Shown: piece after piece, positions 14,011-19,212 of the stretch
Position numbering within the stretch: the first letter of the stretch is position 1
How the letters are laid out: the number at the start of each line of letters is the position of its first letter
Program-made: the position numbers and the translations under genes
The notes under the pieces: generated by a model
Told to the model about the DNA's origin: nothing
Databases searched by the model: none
The model's input: only the letters and a program-made list of their open reading frames with translations
Origin: Dehalococcoidia bacterium
GTDB lineage: Bacteria; Chloroflexota; Dehalococcoidia; GIF9; AB-539-J10
Length of the DNA: 19,212 nucleotides
Direction: 5' to 3'
Assembly: GCA_018399375.1 (NCBI GenBank)
Contig: JAGYOV010000003.1
Location: forward strand, 1 to 19,212

Positions 14011-14018
14011 TCTAGAGT
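13990..14018 (+). promoter_or_regulatory. Divergent + strand promoter candidate
   Basis: TTGACA (13990-13995), 17 bp, TAGAGT (14013-14018; 4 of 6). Its -35 is 8 nt from the - strand -35 (13976-13981), so the two promoters stand back to back. Expected start near 14025 would give a leader of about 220 nt ahead of the activase gene. Confidence 0.5.
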
Positions 14019-14049
14019 TGAGTACAACTACATCGAATGGATAATAGGT

Positions 14050-14229
14050 ATGCCGTGGTTATTGGATGAAAAAGCATCGGTGAATGAAAAAATTTCCTAT
14101 TGTGTGCCTTTTGTAAATAGGTTACTGCTCTCTAGGGCTCGATTTGAGTTGGAAATTTTTCTCTTATCAGAGATATCCTGTGCAATGGGAGTGACTGGCA
14201 TTTCTAAAAACCTTAGTTTATTGCTATAA
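14050..14229 (+). CDS. Possible 59-residue leader ORF before the activase gene
   Basis: Open from ATG 14050 to TAA 14227-14229, starting MPWLLDEKASVNEK and ending in a leucine-rich tail (KNLSLLL). It begins 25 nt after the predicted start of the + strand promoter and its stop touches the first ATG of the activase frame (TAATG). There is no good SD, and a frame of this length can arise by chance, so a real product is doubtful. Confidence 0.22.
   Translation: MPWLLDEKASVNEKISYCVPFVNRLLLSRARFELEIFLLSEISCAMGVTGISKNLSLLL
14088..14160. repeat. Long-range 10-bp inverted repeat in the activase leader
   Basis: AAAAATTTCC (14088-14097) is exactly complementary to GGAAATTTTT (14151-14160). A shorter pair CCTATT (14096-14101) with AATAGG (14116-14121) shares two bases with the first arm, so the two stems compete. 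This could be a leader-RNA switch or two protein sites. The rest of the 367-nt gap (13877-14243) is covered by the promoter and small-ORF entries. Confidence 0.4.
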
Positions 14230-14230
14230 T
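14222..14230 (+). promoter_or_regulatory. Extended -10 promoter at the activase start
   Basis: TGCTATAAT is a perfect extended -10 (TGn plus TATAAT at 14225-14230). The -35 is weak (TTTCTA, 14201-14206, 18 bp spacer), as is usual for extended -10 promoters. The start would be near 14237, 7 nt before ATG 14244. Confidence 0.55.
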
Positions 14231-14243
14231 GCCCACTCGCGTA

Positions 14244-17200
14244 ATGAGTTACTCTTTGGGTGTAGACATCGGTTCCGTAAGTGTCAAACTGGCACTTATC
14301 GATGAAGATGGCAAGGCTGTCAGGCTGGACACGGAAAGAACAACCTCGGGGCATAAAGCTGCTGTTAACTCTCTTATCGCTCGATTGGGAGAACAATTTG
14401 ATCTCGCTCAGATTAAAGGCTCGGGGGTAACTGGTTCGGGCAGATCAGTTATTCCTGCAGAGCTCAACTGGGCAGAGTATAGTAGTTCGCTCACCATCGC
14501 TTCAGGAATGGTCCACCGCTATCCCGGCGCCAGAACCATCATACAAGTTGGAGGGCAGAGCTCTCTGATAGTAGAACTGGAGGATGGGTTGAAGAAGCCG
14601 TGGAAAGTAGTATCCAATTCTCTTTGTGCTGCGGGAACGGGCAGGTTTCTGGAGCAGCAGGCATACAGGATTGGTATCACCATGGATGACTTCGCCAGGC
14701 TGGCCCTGCAGTGTAAAGACATGCCTCCAAGGATAGCTGCTCGGTGTAGTGTTTTTGCCAAAACTGATCTCATTCACCTTCAACAAAAAGGCGTATCCGT
14801 TGAAGCAATGCTTTATGCACTTTGTGAAAGCGTAGCCCGCATGGTTGCCTCGCTCAAGAAAGGAACTTTCCAAGAACCAGTGTATCTTGTTGGTGGCGTC
14901 GCTGCCAATTCAGCCATTGTTAAGGCTCTTAACGATGTTATCTCTGCAAGAAGTGGTCATCGAGTTCAAATAACTGTTCCGGAAGAATATCTTCATATTG
15001 AGGCAGTGGGAGCGGCCTTGCTCTCTGCGGGGAGAAATTCTAAGGTCACGGTTCTATCCGATACAGTTGAGGATAAACAGCGTTATTTTGAAATGCCCCG
15101 ACTGGAAAAATTTACTTCTCAAGGAAGTACTTCTCTGCATGAAATAGAGAAGGAGTGCACGGGCTATCTCGGCGTTGATATCGGTTCTACCAGTACTAAA
15201 GCTGCGATAATTGATGAGAGTGGTAAATCGGTTATTGCCAAGCATTACTTGATGACCGCGGGCAGACCAATTGATGCCATTAAAGAAGTCTTTAGGAAAT
15301 TACTTCTGAGTGGTTGCGGAAAGGTGAAGATAGAAGGGGTGGGTGTTACCGGTTCCGGGAGATATATGGTGGGGAGCTTACTGGGAGCAGATTTGGTTAA
15401 GAATGAGATAACTGCTCAAACGAGGGCAGCTACAGATCTGGATCCGGAAGCGGATATCATCGAGATTGGAGGTCAGGATTCTAAACTCGTGATCAAGAGG
15501 AACGGAGTTGTTATTGACTATCAGATGAATAAGGCCTGTGCTGCCGGAACGGGAAGTTTCATTGACGAACTGGCTGAAATGCTCGGCGTTTCTGTGATCA
15601 ATGGTGAGTTTGCCAGGCTGGCATTTGCTGCACCATATACTATTGACCTCGGAACTAGATGTGCCGCTTTCATGGGGCAGTCAGTAGCTTCAGCCCAGAA
15701 GGATGGAGTTCCTCTGGAAGTGATAATTGCCAGTCTGGCTAACTCTGTTGCTAAGAACTATCTTTCCAAAGTAGTCGCCAATAGAAATCTGGGGAATAAA
15801 GTTATACTTACCGGAGCGGTATTTTATAACCAGGCGGTTGTCTCTGCTTTTTATCAGTTGCTTGAAGGGAGAACGATAATCGTTCCCGAGCATAAGGAAA
15901 TCAGTGGCGCCATTGGTGCAGCCCTGCTGGCAAAGGAGCAAACAGCTGGATACGGATCCAAATTCAAGGGCTTTCAGGAAGTGATAGACAGCCAATACAA
16001 GCTCTCCACTTTCGTTTGCAAGAAGTGTGATAACAACTGCACTATTACCAGGATGCAAATGCCGAATGGAGAGGTTTCTTATTTCGGTAGCAGGTGCGAT
16101 CGCTATGATAGCATTACCAGTCATGCAAAGAAGGAACACTTCTTCGATAAGAGGGAGAGCTTGCTGTTTGGAGAATACCATGAAGGGACTGGTGCGGCGC
16201 CTTCCGTGGGAATTCCCAGGGCACTGCTGGTCTATGATTTCGCTCCGCTTCTCATCGGATTTCTCAATGCTCTTGGTGTCAGGTGCGTTATCTCCCCTCA
16301 GTCCAACAAGGAAATTATGGAGAAGGCCATCGAGTTGAGCTACAGCGATAGTTGCTTTCCCCTTAAGCTACTTCACGGGCACGCGGCGGTGCTGAGTGAT
16401 GTTGATTATATCCTGTATCCCTCTGCAATTCGGATCGATAAGAAGGATGGTGACGAGGCTCAGATGTACTCTTGCCCTCTCGTTCAGGCATCGCCCTATA
16501 TAATACGTCAGACGGTTGATTTGGGAGAAAGGTTGCTCATACCCACGCTTGATTTTAGCTTGGGGTATTCTGATGTTATCAAGAACCTCACCGATGTTGC
16601 CCGCAAGATGGGGTTTAGCAGAAGCAAGGGTAGAAAGGCGGCCATGGCGGGCATTGAATCTCAGAGCAAGTTTGCTCTGGACCAGGCAGCTCTCGGGAAA
16701 AAGTTAATGAATCAGCTACATGAGGGCAACCAGCTGGGAGTAGTTATTTTTGCCAGGTCGTATATGTCACAGGATGCGGGAGCTAATCTAGGCATAGCTG
16801 AGAAGCTTGCTCAGCTTGGCGTGGTGCCCATTCCCCTTGACTTTCTACCCCTCTCCTCAGTTGATCCCAAGAAGTATTCGGATCGCCCCTACTGGTTCTA
16901 TGAGGGCAAATATCTTGCTGGAGCTGAGATAACTGTCTCGGATCCACAGCTTTACGGGCTATGGCTATCGAACTTTAGTTGTGGGCCAAATTCCTTTATC
17001 CTCCCTGAGATAGAGGATATCATGGGGGAGAAACCTATGGGTCAGTTGGAGATCGATGAGCACGCAGCTGAGGCTGGTATCGTCACTCGCCTTGAAGCAT
17101 TTGTTGACACCATCCAGGGATTTGCTTCTTCTGCTGGCCAGCGTGAAGTCCAGCCTGCCAGGGATATCCGTAGAGAGGTTCCCTTGCTGGAGAAATCAAG

Positions 17201-18377
17201 TAAGACATTTCTCATCCCGAATATGTCGGTGCACGCCGAGATCATAGGCAAAGCTTTGGCATCCTATGGCGTCAAGACCATTGTTCTCCCTGAGGCAGAT
17301 GAGCGAAACCTTTTCTATGCAGATAGGGTAACTACAGGTGTGGAATGCCTGCCATATCGCGTAACTCTGGGAGGATTTCTAAGATTCTATTATGAGAACG
17401 GCAATAGTACGAAGGATGTGGAGGCCTTTATGGCCGGGGCATATGGCCCGTGCAGGTTTGGGAAGTATGCCGGGGAACAAATAACGACGTTCAAGAAACT
17501 TGGCATTAATCTCCCTTTGCGAACTACCGTTTCCAATAATGGTTACGGCGATATGGACATAGGCGCTGAATTTATGCACTTCGCCTGGAAGTGCTGCGTT
17601 GCTGCGGATTATCTGCAGAGATTGCTCTGGCGAGCACGCCCTTATGAAAAGCGAGAGGGCTTGGCTGATGCGCTGTTCGCTGAATATAGTGAGAGAATCT
17701 CCAATCATATTCCTCACAAGGATAACTTTGATAAGATCCTGCGACAGGCAACCTCTGACTTCAAGGATGTTATAGATCCTGAAATTCCGAGGAGACCGCT
17801 TGTTGGCATCAATGGAGAAATTTTCTTGCGCTCCAATAAATTCAGCAACGGTGATCTGGTGAGAGTCTGTGAAAATGCAGGGTTAGAAGTTACCGTTTCT
17901 CCCTTTGGAGAGTGGTTGAAGTACATCGCTCACAGGTACATCGAAGACGGCGTTAGAGATAGAGATATCATGAAAGTGTTGCGCGGATATATAGTGGAAA
18001 GGATGCAATATCGCGACGAAAAATCAGTAGCCCAGTGTTTTAGTAATCTCATCGAGGAGGAAGAGCCTTCAACGAAGCACATATTGTTGCTGGCGGAGCA
18101 ATGGCTTTCTCCTCTATGTGGCAGCGAGGCTGTTCTGAGTATAGGTGCTGGTGTGGATTGCATGGAGAGCCCCAAATTTTCTGGTGTAATATCTGTTATG
18201 CCTCATGGTTGCATGCCCGGAGGTATCGTAGCTGCGATGTCGGAGAAGCTAAGTACAGCGTACCAGAAGCCATGGATTAATCTTACCTATGATGGCTTTA
18301 TGGAAAGCAACAATCTTGAGAGAGTCAACAATTTTGCCGAAGTAATCAGGTTCTGTGGAAAGGACTCGGGCAAGTGA
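14244..18377 (+). CDS. Giant acyl-CoA dehydratase activase-type protein: two ASKHA ATPase domains fused to DUF2229/dehydratase-like regions
   Basis: 1377 residues from ATG 14244; a further ATG at 14229 overlaps the -10 box and is unlikely. Residues about 3-265 and 307-565 are two BadF/BadG/HgdC-type ATPase domains (GVDIGSVSVKLALIDEDG and GVDIGSTSTKAAIIDESG; GVTGSGR in both; GGQSS and GGQDS). Each keeps the two cysteines that in HgdC bind the bridging 4Fe-4S cluster: C128 (CAAGTGRF) and C168, C432 (CAAGTGSF) and C473. A four-cysteine motif follows (C592, C595, C599, C618). Then comes a DUF2229 region (about 645-870; C704 in DSCFPLK, C744 in YSCPLVQ), NFSCGPNSF (C913), LEIDEH (935-940), and a part resembling dehydratase subunits (C1035, C1070 in YGPCRFGKY, MPHGCMPGG at 1319-1327). 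Relatives use ATP to push low-potential electrons into 2-hydroxyacyl-CoA dehydratases or benzoyl-CoA reductases. The long fused form has no settled function. No partner dehydratase lies in the window. Confidence 0.9.
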   Translation: MSYSLGVDIGSVSVKLALIDEDGKAVRLDTERTTSGHKAAVNSLIARLGEQFDLAQIKGSGVTGSGRSVIPAELNWAEYSSSLTIASGMVHRYPGARTIIQVGGQSSLIVELEDGLKKPWKVVSNSLCAAGTGRFLEQQAYRIGITMDDFARLALQCKDMPPRIAARCSVFAKTDLIHLQQKGVSVEAMLYALCESVARMVASLKKGTFQEPVYLVGGVAANSAIVKALNDVISARSGHRVQITVPEEYLHIEAVGAALLSAGRNSKVTVLSDTVEDKQRYFEMPRLEKFTSQGSTSLHEIEKECTGYLGVDIGSTSTKAAIIDESGKSVIAKHYLMTAGRPIDAIKEVFRKLLLSGCGKVKIEGVGVTGSGRYMVGSLLGADLVKNEITAQTRAATDLDPEADIIEIGGQDSKLVIKRNGVVIDYQMNKACAAGTGSFIDELAEMLGVSVINGEFARLAFAAPYTIDLGTRCAAFMGQSVASAQKDGVPLEVIIASLANSVAKNYLSKVVANRNLGNKVILTGAVFYNQAVVSAFYQLLEGRTIIVPEHKEISGAIGAALLAKEQTAGYGSKFKGFQEVIDSQYKLSTFVCKKCDNNCTITRMQMPNGEVSYFGSRCDRYDSITSHAKKEHFFDKRESLLFGEYHEGTGAAPSVGIPRALLVYDFAPLLIGFLNALGVRCVISPQSNKEIMEKAIELSYSDSCFPLKLLHGHAAVLSDVDYILYPSAIRIDKKDGDEAQMYSCPLVQASPYIIRQTVDLGERLLIPTLDFSLGYSDVIKNLTDVARKMGFSRSKGRKAAMAGIESQSKFALDQAALGKKLMNQLHEGNQLGVVIFARSYMSQDAGANLGIAEKLAQLGVVPIPLDFLPLSSVDPKKYSDRPYWFYEGKYLAGAEITVSDPQLYGLWLSNFSCGPNSFILPEIEDIMGEKPMGQLEIDEHAAEAGIVTRLEAFVDTIQGFASSAGQREVQPARDIRREVPLLEKSSKTFLIPNMSVHAEIIGKALASYGVKTIVLPEADERNLFYADRVTTGVECLPYRVTLGGFLRFYYENGNSTKDVEAFMAGAYGPCRFGKYAGEQITTFKKLGINLPLRTTVSNNGYGDMDIGAEFMHFAWKCCVAADYLQRLLWRARPYEKREGLADALFAEYSERISNHIPHKDNFDKILRQATSDFKDVIDPEIPRRPLVGINGEIFLRSNKFSNGDLVRVCENAGLEVTVSPFGEWLKYIAHRYIEDGVRDRDIMKVLRGYIVERMQYRDEKSVAQCFSNLIEEEEPSTKHILLLAEQWLSPLCGSEAVLSIGAGVDCMESPKFSGVISVMPHGCMPGGIVAAMSEKLSTAYQKPWINLTYDGFMESNNLERVNNFAEVIRFCGKDSGK

Positions 18378-18461
18378 GTACATGGAAGGAGTTGTATCTT
18401 TTAAGTGATTGGTAGTGGTCTGAGTGCGAAGGTGGTTGCAGTGGGACTGGCATCGCATCCA

Positions 18462-18487
18462 GGGGTGGAGGGGTTATGTGGGGGAGG
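18462..18487 (+). other. G-rich tract upstream of rplI
   Basis: G-runs GGGG (18462-18465), GG, GGGG (18470-18473), GGGGG (18480-18484) and GG lie within 26 nt, with a GGG at 18443-18445 further left. It could form a quadruplex in DNA or RNA. The 292-nt gap 18378-18669 otherwise holds only the rplI promoter candidate; no intrinsic terminator is visible after the activase gene. Confidence 0.35.
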
Positions 18488-18606
18488 AGCTCTAGCACTA
18501 GCGGAAAAAGAATGAAGGGATAGCTATTGAAAGGTGCTGTTTCTCTCGCATTAAGATGCCGCTGCAGTTGCTCTATTTTTCTTGGTAGATTGTAACATGC
18601 CTGCGG

Positions 18607-18615
18607 TGCTACAAT
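18607..18615 (+). promoter_or_regulatory. Candidate extended -10 promoter of rplI-dnaB
   Basis: TGCTACAAT has the TGn extension and a 5-of-6 -10 box (TACAAT, 18610-18615). The nearest -35-like TTGTAA (18590-18595) is only 14 bp away, too close for a normal promoter. The start would be near 18622, about 48 nt before rplI. Confidence 0.35.
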
Positions 18616-18669
18616 ATCTTTGACGATGGCATTAGTTTTCTGAATGTATAGGGAGGTTATATACTGAAT

Positions 18670-19113
18670 ATGAAAGTTATTTTCACCAAGGATATGCCTG
18701 GTAAGGGGAAGGTAGGCGAAATAGTGGAAGTAAGCAGGGGGTATGCTAAGAATTATCTGCTGCCTCAAGGGCTGGCTGTGATGGCAACGCCAGGCAAGGA
18801 GAAACAGATAAAGCTTGAGTTAGAAAGCATGCTACAAAGGGAGTCCATTGAGCATGCCAGATTTGAGGAGATGTCTGCACAGCTTGAGGGCGCTGAAGTT
18901 CATATTCATGCTCAGGTTGGGTCTGATGAACGCCTCTTTGGTTCCGTTACCGCTGCTGATATAGCAGAAGAGCTAAGTAAGATGCTGGAGTACTCTGTCG
19001 ATAAGAAGGATATAGAGATGGAAGGCCCTCTGCGGCAGACAGGTAGCTATACTGTGGGAGTTAATTTGTCTAAAGATATCAAGCCAAAGGTTACTGTAGT
19101 TGTAGAGCAGTAG
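18670..19113 (+). CDS. rplI: Large ribosomal subunit protein bL9
   Basis: 147 residues, the usual length. The N-terminal domain carries the family signature MKVIFTKDMPGKGKVGEIVEV and GYAKNYLLPQGLAVMAT; a long connecting helix (about 40-75, KEKQIKLELESMLQRE) leads to the C-terminal domain with ERLFGSVTAADIAEEL and LRQTGSYTVGVNL. It binds 23S rRNA near the L1 side. ATG 18670 fits the family. The strong SD GGGAGG (18651-18656) is 13 nt away, longer than usual; an in-frame CTG at 18664 would sit at 7 nt and add two residues. It is 23 nt ahead of dnaB. The often preceding rpsF-ssb-rpsR genes are not here. Confidence 0.97.
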   Translation: MKVIFTKDMPGKGKVGEIVEVSRGYAKNYLLPQGLAVMATPGKEKQIKLELESMLQRESIEHARFEEMSAQLEGAEVHIHAQVGSDERLFGSVTAADIAEELSKMLEYSVDKKDIEMEGPLRQTGSYTVGVNLSKDIKPKVTVVVEQ

Positions 19114-19136
19114 CTTAAAGTTGGTGGGAAGCGGTT

Positions 19137-19212
19137 ATGGCAGAGGAAAAATTACCTCCTCACAATGTTGAAGCTGAGGAAGCGGTGGTTGCATCGGTGC
19201 TTATCGATCCTG
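19137..19212 (+). CDS. dnaB: Replicative DNA helicase DnaB, 5' end only
   Basis: The first 25 codons before the window ends. MAEEKLPPHNVEAEEAVVAS and then VLIDP match the conserved LPPHNxEAExxVLGxxLxDP start of the DnaB N-terminal domain. The start follows the rplI stop by 23 nt, and rplI-dnaB is a frequent bacterial pair. The ribosome site is weak (GGTGGGAAG, 19123-19131). The ATPase domain lies outside the window. Confidence 0.88.
   Translation, partial: MAEEKLPPHNVEAEEAVVASVLIDP

Noticed and set aside
14097..14396. 99-codon - strand frame
   Set aside because: It overlaps the first ATPase domain of the activase and the leader; no ribosome site or protein-like pattern.
18346..18768. 140-codon - strand frame across the rplI upstream gap
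   Set aside because: It runs antisense into rplI, and its translation is proline- and histidine-rich shadow sequence without start signals.
1..19212. CRISPR arrays, insertion sequences, integrase or phage genes, rRNA
   Set aside because: No spaced direct repeats, transposase motifs, terminal repeats or rRNA landmarks were seen; the tRNA has no integrase or duplicated 3' end nearby.

Overview
The window is an ordinary-looking bacterial chromosome segment of moderate GC, densely coded, with good Shine-Dalgarno (SD) sites at most genes. It has no insertion sequence, phage gene or CRISPR array. The gene set and order are an archaeal-type phosphoglycerate mutase paralogue beside aspartokinase, a TPR protein in front of gyrA, then yebC-ruvC-ruvA-uvrB without ruvB, a pgk-apgM-tpiA operon, and a very large CoA-dehydratase-activase-type protein. 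Together these suggest an anaerobic Chloroflexota of the Dehalococcoidia type. That placement is an inference from family knowledge and was not tested by a search.

Layout. Positions 1-9315 form one long + strand run. It holds the 3' part of an alkaline-phosphatase-superfamily gene (ApgM-like, proposed homoserine kinase class) overlapping lysC, then a TPR protein, gyrA, yebC, ruvC, ruvA and uvrB. Amino-acid biosynthesis (aspartate/threonine branch) is therefore followed by DNA topology and repair. At 9327-9355 there is a perfect-consensus promoter (TTGACA, 17 bp, TATAAT). It fires almost exactly at the ATG of an unrecognised 94-residue protein, which is followed by tRNA-Lys(TTT). Positions 9751-10165 contain no supported gene, only small hairpins and a doubtful decayed frame.

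The - strand from 13351 to 10166 is a compact lower-glycolysis operon, pgk, apgM, tpiA. Upstream of it lies a - strand gene for a 76-residue two-helix membrane protein with a near-consensus promoter and a strong SD. That promoter stands back to back with a second TTGACA promoter on the + strand. The latter faces a structured leader of about 220 nt and then a 1377-residue protein. This protein has two tandem ASKHA ATPase domains, each with its pair of iron-sulphur cysteines, fused to DUF2229/2-hydroxyacyl-CoA-dehydratase-like regions. The window ends with rplI (bL9) and the first 25 codons of dnaB, a common pairing.

How the genes relate. The first ApgM-like protein and aspartokinase are probably successive functions of the aspartate-to-threonine route, whereas the second ApgM paralogue is the glycolytic enzyme between Pgk and TpiA. 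RuvA and RuvC process Holliday junctions, UvrB is the damage-recognition helicase of excision repair, and YebC is a common ruv neighbour. The most interesting points are the single-chain activase fusion, the paralogue pair with different contexts, a strong internal start in lysC that would make a separate regulatory subunit, and two genes whose promoters leave almost no 5' leader.
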